Below, one piece after another: positions 46,807 to 58,519 of a stretch of 64,000 bases of DNA (positions within the stretch are counted from its first letter, which is position 1; every line of letters starts with the position of its first letter). Under the pieces are notes generated by a model, which saw only the letters and a list, made by a program, of their open reading frames with translations, was not told the origin of the DNA and ran no database searches. The translations under genes and the position numbers were made by a program. Origin of the DNA: Flaveria trinervia (lineage: Eukaryota > Streptophyta > Magnoliopsida > Asterales > Asteraceae); NCBI GenBank assembly GCA_025506515.1, contig CM046442.1, positions 106,398,617 to 106,462,616 on the forward strand. Reading direction: 5' to 3'.

Positions 46807-47709
46807 AAATAGCATAAGTTACTTAAAGATATCCATTAAAGTCTGAATAGTTCTCTCAGAAAGTCTATCTATCGATCTACGGATGTTTTGTATTGTACTG
46901 ATGTGTAATTTCATTCCCGTAGCATCCTGAATCTTTTCCAAAACTTAGATGTAAACCACGTGTCCCTTGTCAGAAACAATCGACACCAATACACCATTAC
47001 AAGCAACTATCTCTTTAACGAATAACTCGACTATCCACTCTGATTTATAAGTTTCCTGAATTGATAAGAAATTAACACTCTTTGTTATTCTATTAAATAT
47101 AACCCATATGGGGTCATAACCCTTAGTTATAAATAGTAGTTTTCTTATGACGTCCATACTAACATGCTCCTTTCTATTCAAGAATATTCAAAGGCTAAAT
47201 CTTCCCATACGGCTTTTGATACTCTTCTTTAACCTTTAAGCATGTCAAACCCTTTTCTACATAGTGAGATACATTAGCTTTCATCCTTGGCCACTAGTTG
47301 TTCTTCTTTAGATCTTGATACATCTTGTTAGTTCATGGATCATTCGATTTGCTAGTCTTGTTAGCTTCATCAATGACTTTCATATGTAAATCTCCAAAAC
47401 AAGGAATACAAATACATAAAAATTTGGTTTTAACACTATTAGTGTTTTCTTCCAGATTCACCACATGTCGTTTAATTCTTTCTCTTTTCACTTGCTCACG
47501 CTTTTGAGCCTCCGTCTGTGCTTCACAAATTTCTTGTGCAATGTCAGGGGTTACTACCAACTAGTAAGATCTCACCCAAATAAGTTTGTGACTCTCTTTA
47601 TGACTTAAGGTATCAACCATTACATTAGCTTTCTTCCAGAGGCACGATGAACATTGAAAGTGTGTTTGTTAGACCAAATGATATCATAAGGAACTCGTAA
47701 TGCCCATAT
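46807..47709 (-). pseudogene. pol: E5 gypsy RT fragment, RNase H end and integrase N-terminal half
   Basis: At 47709-47645 the frame reads YGHYEFLMISFGLTN, a gypsy RT motif. It jumps straight to KANVMVDTLSHKES (about 47640-47590), the end of RNase H, so several hundred bases are deleted between them. Next comes the connection and integrase zinc region (KMYQDLKKNN, a stop, then GLTCLKVKEEYQKPYGKI). The integrase core follows with DPIWVIFNRITKSVNFLSIQ and VSIVSDKG, ending SERTIQTLMDIF near 46810. Stops occur near 47300, 47215 and 46940. It is a fossil with a lost polymerase core. Confidence 0.82.
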
Positions 47710-48473
47710 TGCATCCTACAGGACTGAAGAGGGTCAATGCAACAGTTCACAAGGTGGAGAGATTTGGAACACTTAACAGATCAAATAAGAAATCGACTTA
47801 GATAAAACAATGAATACAAGTAAAAAAAGAATAACAACAACACTTAATAATGGTTTTTAAGAATGATGTATATTGCTCTCAAGTTCTTATAAGTGTTACA
47901 AAGCTTACATAAAGATACAAGTACTTGAGATACTTTATACTAAAACTCACAACCGGTCATACTTTAAAAGCCAACTAGAAAAATTAATCTAGACAACAAG
48001 ATCAATGTAGAGTTAAAAGGCAGATTGCCTTTTGACTAGAAACTATGACATACCATAGCTCACATCCTTATCTATTACAAAAAGGATTAAAGTACATAGT
48101 TGGAAGGTTAAAGACTCAACACCTAAAACTATTGTTAACAAAAGTATGGACTTTTCACCAACCCATACTACTTGGTGCGTCTTCAAAGATGGCAATGGAA
48201 AGATGTTTTAGCTTTTGCCAACAGTATGTCCGAGAAGATATGCCTTCTCTGTCCTTGGAAGAAATCAGTCTTTAGCTTCAGACGACTTTTCTTTAATGCT
48301 TCGGAAGACTTCATCTTTGGCTTTTGGAAGAATTTGTCTTTTTGCTTCAGAAGATTTGATGCTTAGCATAATTCACTGGGTTATATCAAACCTTCTGAAG
48401 TACTTTCCTAGTACTTCACATGTGTATGCTGAGAGCTCTTTGATTGCATCAGCCTCTAAGTGTAATCCTTACA
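47710..48473 (-). repeat. E7 3' LTR (764 bp)
   Basis: It begins TGCATCCTACAGGACTG and ends GTAATCCTTACA. It is similar to the E3 LTRs through long blocks, including the GGCAGATTGCCTTTTGACTA segment at 48020-48039. TTCGGAAGAC-type words occur at 48240-48360. The candidate duplication CATAT (47705-47709) cannot be checked since the other end is gone. Confidence 0.85.
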
Positions 48474-48483
48474 AACTCCCCCT
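48474..48483 (-). other. E7 polypurine tract
   Basis: On the minus strand AGGGGGAGTT abuts the LTR. A further AGGGGGAG in the same sense is at 50328-50335 inside the 3' ORF, at the position equivalent to 20920-20927 in E3. Confidence 0.85.
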
Positions 48484-51400
48484 AAACTAATGCTACCAAA
48501 ACTAAAAAGACCTTTTATTCTTGATGTTCATCTATTGATAGTCTTCATCAGAATCAAGACCATTCCCTTCATTATTTGTTGGTCTAGGTTCCTTAGACTC
48601 TCAAAGTATCCACTCATGTCAAAATGATCATGCAAAGAGAGGTCAAGTATGTTTTGCCAGAAGTACATGTCTTGATCCCCTTGATCTTTAATGACATATC
48701 ACCTGTTTGGGTTAGTAGCAAAAACCAAGGACAAGCTAGGTCTCTCAGTAGTAAGAGGCTCTACTATGAGTGGACTTTATAAAGTAGCATCTTCTTGAGC
48801 GCCTTCAGGATGTTTTGACCCATCTTGAGGTGTAGAGGTGGATGTCTTTGAGTTTTTGTTGTTGTTCTTCTTCTTATTCTTCTTTTTCTTGTCCTTTCTT
48901 ATGGCCATCCTTTTCCTCTTTCTATACATTAACTAAGAAGGCTTGCCTACAGTACTAGATTGTTCTTGATTGTCCTTCTTTGTTGGGTCCTTTTCTTTCA
49001 TAGGTTCAAACAAATATGCTCCTCTATAGTGGACAGAGACATTGGACCACATTTCTTTGTAGAGAATCCATACAGCTTCAAGAAGGTCACCATCTTTTGT
49101 CTATTAGCACACTTTTTCAGATTTGATTTGATGATGGCTGTTAACTTTGTAGCCTCTTCCCTCATCTTCCTCTTAGCAATTTTTTACTCTTTTAGAACTT
49201 ATTGCTCAAGTTGCTTGAAGTATTCAAAATCAAGGTATTCATATGATAAGGGAAGAAGGTCTACTACTTGATAGAGACTTGTGGTAACCCGGTAGGTTAT
49301 CATGTCTTGTCTGTTTGGTTCCGTATCAACCTAAGTTTGTTGCTAATTAGCCACAACCTCTACCTTAGGGCTTTCCTAAATTGGGAAAAGAGTAAGAGCT
49401 TCATAAATTCTTTTCCTTCCCCTTTCTTCCTTGATTTTGAGGATCAATTCTGTATTCTTAGCCTTCTTTCTCTCCTTTAACACTTTCATCTCAGCCAGTT
49501 CATTTAATTCTTCCAAGGGGCAGCCCTGATTGCAGCTTCCACGAAGCTAGGGGTCTCACCTGAACTCGCTCATCTTCTCTTCCTCTTCCTCCCTCTTTCC
49601 TCCTCCCGAATATCCATAGGGGTCAGTTTCCTCTTCCCTTTTTCACTTACAAGCATGTGTGACTTAGGTTGGAGAGAATGTTGGCTTTATTGTTTGGTGC
49701 TACACTTGAGCTCTGGCAAGAGAGAGGTTTTGAGAGATCTTCACCAGCTAGTGCCTCACTGACGGTAATGGGTACTGAAGCAATTCATGTCTTAATGTTC
49801 ACAGGCTCAACTACCAGGCCTTTAGCCAAGGCTTCCCCTTTAAAGCTAATCTTAGGGTGCACCTCAACATCTAGTTGCCCAATAGTATTGCCTGCTAGCA
49901 TCGGTCTATATATCTTAGTACTATTCTTGAACTCTTCAACCATCCTATCTTCAATCCTATTAGTTAACCTTGCAGCTTGCTTGTTTAAACTTGGATTGGC
50001 AAGTAGGAGGTCAACTAAATAGGGGCTCTCATAGTATCTCAGCTTGTAGAAGTTGAAGATTTATTATATTCCCTAAGACCTAAAGATCACCAGGGCTCTC
50101 CTTTCAGTATTATACCTCCATGCCACTATTAGATTTTTAGTCGGGTGAGATGGAGCAAGAATTTCCCTTGGTATACCCTCCTCAAAAAAGCTTTGAATGA
50201 GTGAGTCCACATTAATATGGACCTGAGGAGGCCATTAAGTATGAACAACCACAAGTGAGGGTGGTGAGTCCTCCATGTCCATACTTTGGGAGGAACTCCC
50301 AGGTTCTGTGATTGTAGGTATGACTTTCTCCCCCTTTTTGGTAGTATCACCCTCTTGCATAGGGGACATGTAAAGGAGGTCCACCTTAGTTGGGGTTGGA
50401 CGATGTGGGCTAGATATAGGTGATTTATGTGCACTCATCTCTTCTTGATCAACGGGTGAAGAAGAGAGACTCATGGCACTCATTGAAGCCCACATCTTTA
50501 TCATCATAGAATTCAAGGTTGGGGATTCGTTGGTTGAGATCTAAAGGATGGGATGGTAACTTTTCCCTAAAGGTTGATCACTAAATTCGTTGGGTAGTGA
50601 GCTTATTAGGCTGAACATATGGAACCTCAACAATGATCAAAGAACTGATAGGAGTCGTCTATTCCTCAGGAGAAGTGCAAGCTCTAATGTCCACTTATTC
50701 CTACATGGGTGAGTGTATGGAGGCCTATACATCTTGAATAGTTTATGTAGGTGTTCATTTGGATCTTCTTGAGTAGGTTAGGGTGATTTGTGGCTATGTG
50801 GGCGATGCAGATGTAGAAGGTGTCGGTTCAACATTGGCTTGAGTTTCCAAGTTGTCACCTTGAGTAATGAGCTCTAACATTTTTTGAACAAGGGTTATTT
50901 CTACCCCTAAGAAGCTAACAGTGGATTTTCTTGTTGTTTAAAAGATGTCTGGCTTCATTTGTCTCAGTTTAAGAGTGTTACATGTTCCCTTAGCTGTGAG
51001 CATAGTTTACATTTACGAATTTGTTGAACATATCTTGACAAAATATAATACTCTAAGATGTCCAAGTTAGCAAGAAAGTTTGTATATACAAATTGAGAGT
51101 ACCTAAATATGACCCCTTGAACCAATCTATGGACTATGTAGGATAAGTCCTCAGGAATTCGGTCCCGACCTCCATGTTTGTTGGACAGAGAGTGGATGAC
51201 CACATGGATGAGATACTTACATGAAAAGGAAACCTTACCCTTTTGATGTTTTTTACTAAGTAGTCCCCTTCATAGCCCATCCGCCGGAAAAGATTTAGGG
51301 AAGGATAATTCGCTTTCTTCATTATCCAGCCTCAGATGAGAGTTAATGGTGGCTAGAGTGATGAAAATTATCTTCCCCTGGACCATGGCAAATAATGCCT

Positions 51401-51577
51401 TCTCACTATTCAAGATGACCTTTTGGCAGGTCCTCCAGAACTCTAGGTGTTGATCTTCATAAAGTGGAGGGTCTATTAAGAGGGCCGTGAGGTAGTTTGA
51501 AAGTGCTAAGAAACAACAGACATCTAAGAAACCTACATAGAAAAATCAGGTTGGTTTCATGGATTAGGGTTGTCCAT
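48484..51577 (-). pseudogene. E7 3' ORF (extra ORF), heavily decayed
   Basis: Reading starts at an ATG at 51577 (MDNPNP), 116 bases below a TATA box. Recognisable segments shared with the 3' ORF of E3 are HSLSNKHGGRDRIPEDLSYI, FRYSQFVYTNFLANLDILEY and YILSRYVQQI (51203-51000), KKGEKV encoded across the internal purine tract (50328-50335), and YGFSTKKCGPMSLSTIE (about 49080-49025). The intervening sequence is full of stops and frame changes. The function is unknown. Its value is as a comparison copy showing which parts of the ORF are retained. Confidence 0.65.
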
Positions 51578-51692
51578 TTTTGAGTAGCTTAGAAGTGAAA
51601 AAGGTAAGATTAAAGGTGGTTTGTGGGTGAATTTAGGTTATGAACTTTTGCCGATGAAGGAGAAGGTGAAAAAGGGGCAACCATTTAAGGTA

Positions 51693-51700
51693 TATTTATA
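51693..51700 (-). promoter_or_regulatory. TATA box ahead of the E7 3' ORF
   Basis: TATAAATA on the minus strand lies between the GAAG-rich palindrome remnants (51800-52200) and the ATG at 51577. Spacing to the ATG matches E3 within a few bases. Confidence 0.5.
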
Positions 51701-52299
51701 TGGATGGATCCGAGACAAAGTTAATGCAAAATAAAGGATAAATTTTGAAATCCAGATATCGGTCCCACCTCTGAAAAAGTGCCCAAAAAGATAGTTTTCC
51801 TGGAAGTCTAAAATCTTCCAAAGGTAATTTGTTTTCGGAATTTTTAACAAAAAAATTTAAAGTCAATTTGACTTCGGAAGATATTCCTTAGCTTAACAAA
51901 GATATGCTTTGGAAGAAAAATAATTAGAGTAATTTTCACTTCCAAGATATATTTTGTTTTGGAAGAAATTAAACCTTAGAAGATTTATTTAAAGGATGAA
52001 TAAATCCTCAAAGACTTAAATGTTTTCAAAAGGAAATTATCCTTCAAAACATATAAGTACTTAGAAGCATATTTAAGTTTAAGAAGATATATCATAATTT
52101 CGGCCAAATGTAAATTTCTTAGTACTTATTAGTTTTGAAAATATAATTTTCTTCCGAAGTCAACTTAATGTCTTCCAAAATAAATATATCATAAATTTTC
52201 AAAATTCTAAGGAATATCATTTTGAAAAATTTCTTTGAAAGTAGACTGAACTTATGTATGTGATGATAAAAACAACTTAAGACACATATTTGAGAACAT
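51701..52299. repeat. E7 palindrome-remnant region upstream of the 3' ORF
   Basis: This is AT-rich DNA with decayed copies of the CTTCGGAAG/CTTCCGAAG words, for example near 51830, 51872 and 52150. It is the counterpart of 22900-23335 in E3 and has no coding signal. Confidence 0.6.
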
Positions 52300-53635
52300 A
52301 ACCTGAGTTTAGTTGATATAAAATCTACTCAAAGTTAATCATCCCAATAGGTGATACAAGATACCTAAATCTTTGCTCATCAAAAGCTTTTGTGAACAGA
52401 TCATCATATTGTTCATTTGTGTTAACTTTGACTAGTTTTATCAATTTGTTTTCAAAATTATCTCAAATGAAATGATATTTGATGTTGATATGCTTTGTCT
52501 TGGAGGGCTTTATAGGATTATCTATATAGAGATAGCACTATTCTTCTCTATGTAAATGAACTCTCTTTGTAGTTGAATCCATAGTACGACATCCAATTTT
52601 GAATCCAAAACACTTGAGTATAGCAGCTTGCAGCAATAATGTATTCAGATTCAGCAATTGATGCAAACATATAGGATTGTTTCTTGCATTGCCATGAGGC
52701 TATCCTTCCACCAAAGAAATGACCTCCCCCAGATACAGACTTTGCATTCATGTTGCAGCCACCATAGTCACTATTTGTATAGGCATACAGATTAAAGTCA
52801 AAATTCTTTGGATACCAAATGCCTAGTTTAGGAGCACCTTTGAGATATATGAGAATTCTCTTGACAACAACCAGGTGTGACATTATGGGGTTGGCTTGAT
52901 ATCTTGCACAAATACATGTAGAAAACATGATATCGGGCATGCTGACTGTGAGGTACATAAGAGACCCAATCGTAGCACTGTAGAGATGTTTTTCAACACA
53001 CCTCCCCTCATGATCAAGTCCTAGGGAGTGGTTTCTAGCTATGGGTGTCTTGAACACACTTTGACTAGTTTATGTAGATACCATTGTCAACCTGCTTCAC
53101 TTGAATTCTAAGAAAGAAAGTAAGTTCCCATCATTTCAAATTTATTCTTCATTAGCTTCTAAAAGTCATTGCAGATCTTTGAATTAGTTGACCCAAAGAT
53201 GATGTCATCTACAAAAACTTAAACTGACATCAAGTCATTTGCTATTCCATGAATGAAGAGTGTCTGTTAATATTACCCCTCTTGTAGCCATCCTGAACAA
53301 GGTACTGATATAGTATCTCATACCATTTTCTTGGAGCTTGATGTGGCCAATAGAGAGCTTGAAATCCTTAGATGCAACAAAAGCAGCAAATAACCTAAGA
53401 GCTTCAAGTCTTGATACCGGAGAAAAAACATATGTCTAGTCAATTCATTCTTATTTTGTGTATACTTGAACAACTTGTCTTGCCTTGTTCTTGATGACAA
53501 GTCCTCTATCATCTTTTTTGTTCCTAAATACCCACTTGGTACCTATTATGGTCTTCCCTTGAGGAAGAGAAAATAGGTTCCAAACCTTTTGCCTTTTGAG
53601 TTGAAGCAACTCCTCTTATATTGCTTCAACCCATT
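52300..53635 (-). pseudogene. pol: E7 pol remnant: reverse transcriptase fragment and RNase H
   Basis: RT begins at the element's broken end with LKRQKVWNLFSLPQGKTIIG and [14 protein letters not shown] deletion of about 200 bp near 53360 then joins the VASKDFK region directly to the HQAPRKWYE region (compare 24660-24440 in E3). A VDD-like site (about 53203-53214) is mutated. RNase H is readable at 53057-52548 (SLMYLTVSMPDIMFSTCICA, TNSDYGGCNMNAKSVSGGGH, ASIAESEYIIAASC). Many stops occur. Confidence 0.8.
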
Positions 53636-54486
53636 TTTGACAAAACTATGAAAGTAAGGAGTTAGAGCTCGGAAGTGAGAACTAGCTTATAGGAGCGAAG
53701 CCACTCGACCAGAGGGAGAGGAATGAGTACTCTCTCTCCTCATTCAAAGAAGATAGAGGAATTCCCCAGTACTGCTATAACTATAGGGGGAGAAGTGATA
53801 ACTAGCTAGACCATATTTTTTTTAGATAGGCTCGGGAGTAAAAACTGACTTATAGGGGTTGCCAGTCATAGCTATAGGAAGAGGGAATCCAACTATCGCA
53901 ATTCAATCATAGGGCTAAACTGTGCTTGATTAGTACCGGCTTTCGTTGAACTGAACAAGCGAAATGAGAATGTCAGTCTAGTGCTAAAAAGGGCGAATAG
54001 CAATCGGGCTAAACGCATGGCTTCGACTCCTAATTCTACCTTTAAAGGGCTTCGTTTCGGCCTATGGAATCTCAGTTCTGTAAAAGCCGGTCTTTGAGAG
54101 CATAAAGAGGCCCTTATAATTCATAAAGAGGGTCTTATAACTCAAACTATATATCGGATGAAATTGGTATGACAACCTCAAAACCCGGTCCTATGGGGAG
54201 AGTTTTCTATTTGAGTTTCGGAAAAGAAAGGAGAAAGGACTTTTGAAGCTTGCTGACTAGGGTTGGAAGCTAAATTCAGTCTTCGCCATAACATAAGAAA
54301 GTCGTGGAGTGCATAAGCCCCTTTAGAGATAGGGGCTAATTTCTTGTGGTAGTCATTGCGAATGAGCAAGTAGGGGGCGACAACTAAAGAGGTAGTGAGA
54401 CTGACCGCAATTGCAGGAATAGGTCGAATTTCTTTCATTTTGGTTATGGAAAGTGAAAGTTCTTTCGTTTAGTATGAGATCGCTTC
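53636..54486. other. Mitochondrial-like insertion (possible NUMT)
   Basis: Composition changes sharply to a more balanced GC content, with phrases such as CTTATAGGAGCGAAGCCACT and GCTAAACGCATGGCTTCGAC that read like plant mitochondrial intergenic DNA. One minus-strand ORF (54438-54178, 86 residues) has a hydrophobic N-terminal part (AIAVSLTTSLVVAPYLL) but no family I can name. No LTR, pol or target duplication is visible. It sits exactly between the broken end of E7 and the start of E8. The mitochondrial origin is an inference from style. Confidence 0.45.
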
Positions 54487-55181
54487 TGTTGATACATGTA
54501 TGTCCCTAGATCATGATATGTGATGTAATAGATCTTGTTTGGTATGATTAATGAAATGATATTGATAGTTTGTTAGTTACAATGTTTAATGTTTCATTAA
54601 TGTGTCGACAGTGAATTGGTTAATTAGGTTAGTAATTGCTTGAATGATTACATATAATGTTTATTAATTAATACATTTAAACTTAACATAATGAAGTTCT
54701 CATGCGAATGGCTCATGCGAATGAACCATACGCATGAATAACTTCACACGATTGACTCAGTCGCGCGACTGAACCAGGAGACTGGATCAGTCACACGATT
54801 GTAATATAAGATTGGCTCAGTCGCACGACTGAACACTCAGTCGTACGAATGAATCAACCGCATGGTTCAATCGCACGACTGAACCAGACTAATGGTTCAG
54901 TCGCACGATTGAATAATACCAACCTATAAATACAACTCAATTCGTGAAAAACAAGGACTCTCGATCAATTACGATTCCAGACGTACCCTAGCCGTCCAGA
55001 AACCTTCCAACTCGTTCTCCAAGTTCACAGAACACATTAGATCGATTTCCAATCGATTTCTAACGTTAGAGTCTTCGTGTGTTCTCACTGATTGGATCGC
55101 CAATCAAATAGGATTCCGCACTATTTGATCTTGTTTACACGTTAATCTCTAGGTATTTCGGTCAAATACCAGGTCCTAACA
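54487..55181 (+). repeat. E8 5' LTR (695 bp)
   Basis: It begins TGTTGATACATGTATGTCCC and ends AGGTCCTAACA. Palindromic words cluster at 54700-54915, including TCAGTCGCACGACTGA (54817-54832), followed at once by the TATA box (TATAAATA, 54925-54932). It resembles 36441-37177 throughout. Confidence 0.93.
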
Positions 55182-55183
55182 AG

Positions 55184-55195
55184 TGGTATCAGAGC
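55184..55195 (+). other. E8 primer-binding site (initiator Met-tRNA)
   Basis: TGGTATCAGAGC lies two bases after the LTR end, identical to the sites of E2 and E3. Confidence 0.96.
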
Positions 55196-55675
55196 TATTG
55201 GCTCTTGATTACGTGTTGATTCAATCAAGATTGCATAAAAGTTTGTGTTTTTGCACTAAAAACGCAATCTTTGGCATCAAAAGTGATCTTGGAAGTTCCC
55301 TGCTCATCGAAGTTTGGTTTGTACGGACTTAGGCGATTAGAACTTGTGAAATTTCGAATCTTACGGCTGAAACCCATCAACCTAGAAATTTTCGCAAAAC
55401 AGCAGCTTCAGTCGCACGAGTGACTCATTCGCACGACTGGACTCCATTCGCATTGCTCATACGCACGATTGGACATAGTCGCACCCTCATTCGGGCAACT
55501 GAACCGTTCGTTCGCATAGCTCATATGCACCAGATTCATTCGCACGACTGAACCAATCGCCCAGTTCAGCCGCACGATTGAACCAATCGCAGAGTTTATA
55601 CGCACGATTAGCTCATTTGCATCCTTCAGTCGCATCAGTGAAAGTTTGTTTGATTAGATTATAAGTTTATTAGTC
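55196..55675 (+). other. E8 leader with palindrome cluster
   Basis: This is the untranslated leader between primer site and gag ATG. Its second half (55405-55640) contains about ten TCGCACGACTGA-like words, matching those in the LTR and upstream of the 3' ORF. The order TATA, leader, palindromes, ATG here mirrors 61806-62540. Confidence 0.75.
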
Positions 55676-58509
55676 ATGGAAGATCAGATGTCAGCCTTTA
55701 CTGCTGGGAAGGACTCAAGGATACAGAACCTGCTGTTGCTTGAGAGTGAGGTGGGGAATCAGAATAAACCACCAAAGCTTTTGACTTTAGATGAGTTTCC
55801 CCACTGGAAACAACGTTTTGAGATCTACCTTAATGGACTAGATCCTAATCTGTGGGAAGCCATTGAGATTGGTTATAGTACACCGGTGGGAGCTGATGGA
55901 GTTAAGCTAACATTAAGCGGGATGACAGACGCACAGAAAGTAAAGTACAATGCAGAGAAAAGAGTTTATGCATTGATCACTCAGTCTATCCCCAAAGACA
56001 TATTCAACCAGTATTAAGAGAACAAGCAGTCCAAGAAACTGTGGGATGAGCTAGAGAAGAGATGTGATGGGAATGCATCATTGAAGGCAATCAAGGCAAA
56101 GGAGTTAAAGAAGGAATTCGATAACTTCTCATCAGTTGGTAATGAAAGTTTAGACGAAGTCATAGACAGATTCTACCACTTGATGAGCGAATTGCATACA
56201 CATGGACTGGCTACTTCCATGGAAGAGAAAGTAAGCAACTTCGCAGACGGATTGCCTGATAAGTGGGCTACATTCGTGTCTAACCTGAGACAGAATGGAA
56301 TACTTGTAAAGCTGGATATAATGACTTCATTCTTAAGTTACGAGAAGAAGCACTAAGGATGAAGTATAGAGCTCAGAAGTCTTCGTACACACAAAATCCA
56401 GCTTTATACAACGCCACGCCTCAAGCTAAGACATCTGAAGCACCACTCCAGACTGCTTTTGTGTCTAGCTCGTCAGGTCCTTCACATGCTTCTCCTTCTG
56501 GATCAGACACGTCTGGGTCATCATGTACCCAATATATTGGATCAGAAGCAAACGCTACTAAACTGAAGATCGAGAACCTCGGTAATGTGACCGTGGAAGT
56601 ACCTCGAGAGCATATGGATCTTTTAGCAGCAGTGGTTCATTCATATGATGGACTTGTTGCCGGGAAGATTGGAAACTACCATCTGGCAGATGAGGACTAC
56701 GAGCAGGTGGATGAGATGGAGCTTGAGAGAATGGATATAATGTGGGCCTTAGCAAGTGTTGTCCGGAGGGCGAAGAAATTTGTGAAAAAGACTGGACAGA
56801 ACTTGGTTGCTACTAAGGATACCACCTTTGGCTTCGACAAGAGTAAAGTGACCTGCTTTAACTGTGGTGAGAAGGGGCACTTCAAAAAAGAATGTGTCAA
56901 GCCAAAGAAGACGGGGAATGGGAACCCGTTCTCATCCTTTACTCGCCAAGACAAGCAAGCCACTAGTTCTACTTCATCAAACAAGGATCCAAAAGCCTTA
57001 ACTGCTCATGATGATGAAGGACAGGATTGGAGTTTTAGGTTTGTCTCACCAGGAGAATCTAACATTACCAGTGTTGAGGATATTGATGATGATTCTGCGA
57101 GTGAAGGTGATCTAGCAGTTGAGATAGCAATGTCACATAGTGAAGAAACAACTGCAGCCGAGGTCAGTTACAAACCAATTGAGGAAGTTTCCACGTCAGA
57201 GATAGAAAAGTCAGAATCACCAGAACCAGAAACATCTGATGCTGCACTGATGGCTAACTCTTCTGAACCAACTCAGGTAAGTACCACTAACCAAATTTTT
57301 AATAATCATGCTTGTTCTGATTGTGATACTTTTAGGAATAGCATAGATGAAAAATTTGCTAGGTTATTAGCTCATAATGATAACTTAGTAAAAGATTTAC
57401 GTCTGTGCACTGAGGCTAATAGAGTACTAAAACAAAATGAGCATAGTTACAAAAAAATAGACCTATTGACTAAACAACTTAGGGAAACCGAAGTAGTGGC
57501 TTTTAACCAAGCAAATGACATTAGGTACTATCTAAACTCCCTAGAAGACACTAAGAAACAAAAGGCAGTTCAAGAAGTAGAAGTCAATTCACTAAAACAG
57601 AAACTGCATAGTTAGACTAGTTCGTCGCATATAGTCCAACACTTAGTAAAAGAAAGGAACAACGGGGAGGGACTAGGCTACAAAGTGGTTCCACCACCAC
57701 CTGAGACCTTGATGAACACTAAGTCTAGACCTTTAAGTATTAATCCCATCAAGGATCATGTAGTGACTACTCCTCTTGTAAGTGATCCAGATTCCCTATG
57801 TTCATCTATTGACACTGGAAACAAACAAAAGGAGACCACTTCAAAGGCAAAGAGAAAATTGCCTTATGTTAATCTGGAAAAGAAGTTTGAAAAGGTTAAC
57901 TTAAAGTCAAGTTCTAACAAAGTCAAATCAGAACCTGAAAGGACTTCAAGTGTTACTTTCTCACATGCTTCAAGTCAAAAACCAGTTAACCAAAAAGTGG
58001 AACATGTTAAACAGACTAAAACTGTAAATTTTGTTAAACCAGAGAAAACATCAAAAATACAAGAGTTAAAACCTAAAGTGATTGATGTTACTAGAGTGTC
58101 ACGTACCTCTCCACAAATAAAGTTTAATCATAAACTTGATAGCAGAGCGTGCTACAACTGTGGAGAATATGGACACATTGCTTCCTACTGTAATTTTTAT
58201 CAGACACCTAGGAAGAAGATTGAACTTCAAGACTCAAAACCTAAGTCTTCTAAGAGGAGCTCTTTAACTCCACCTAGAAGAGCTAGTGAACCTAAAGTCC
58301 AACTTTCAAGCCAGACGGCTGTTTATCATAAACAGGCATTGCACAAATTTGGCTTATGGAAAGAAAAGTCAACCTTCGTGTCTGATACTGATAACAAGAA
58401 GGAACCTGAGCTACCCTCACCCTCTAAGGGTCAATGGGTGGAGTTTATGATGTGTGATGCCTCTGGGAAACCCAAGACAGTCAAAGCTTGGGTTCCTAAC
58501 CTAAACTAA
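55676..58509 (+). pseudogene. gag: E8 gag (capsid-like domain, two zinc knuckles), near-complete
   Basis: The ATG at 55676 (MEDQMSAFTAGKDSR) follows the leader. The capsid-like domain includes LTLDEFPHWKQRFEIYLNGL and FADGLPDKWATFVSNLRQNG (55676-56330). The first CCHC knuckle at 56854-56895 is CFNCGEKGHFKKEC. A coiled-coil stretch lies at 57330-57610 and a second CCHC at 58150-58191 (CYNCGEYGHIASYC). The ORF ends AWVPNLN with TAA at 58507-58509. Only three lesions are seen: a TAA at 56015-56017, a one-base shift near 56352, and a TAG replacing Trp at 57613-57615. This is the best gag in the window. Confidence 0.9.
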
Positions 58510-58519
58510 TTCATTTACT

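Larger units (their letters stand above)
42447..47709 (-). mobile_element. E5: truncated Ty3/gypsy pol, split by E6
   Basis: On the minus strand the order RT fragment, RNase H end, integrase zinc region, integrase core, integrase C-terminus is that of Ty3/gypsy, most like plant chromoviruses. The right edge is cut by the E7 LTR at 47710 (RT upstream is not seen). The left edge is unclear: 42447-42924 is AT-rich and shows nothing recognisable. The integrase is interrupted by about 3 kb (E6). Many stops are present. Confidence 0.75.
47710..53635 (-). mobile_element. E7: 5'-truncated Ty1/copia element related to E3
   Basis: The left end is an LTR (47710-48473) with a purine tract beside it. Going right on the minus strand reversed order, 3' ORF, TATA box, palindrome region, RNase H and part of RT are found. 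Homology to E3 stops within RT at about 53635 (after ...EEAI, the N-terminal RT motif), where unrelated sequence begins. Gag, PR, IN, primer site and second LTR are missing. It is more diverged and decayed than E3, so probably older. Confidence 0.88.

Noticed and set aside
54178..54438. 86-residue ORF with a hydrophobic stretch as a host or mitochondrial gene
   Set aside because: No recognisable family. It is kept only as part of the mitochondrial-like block.
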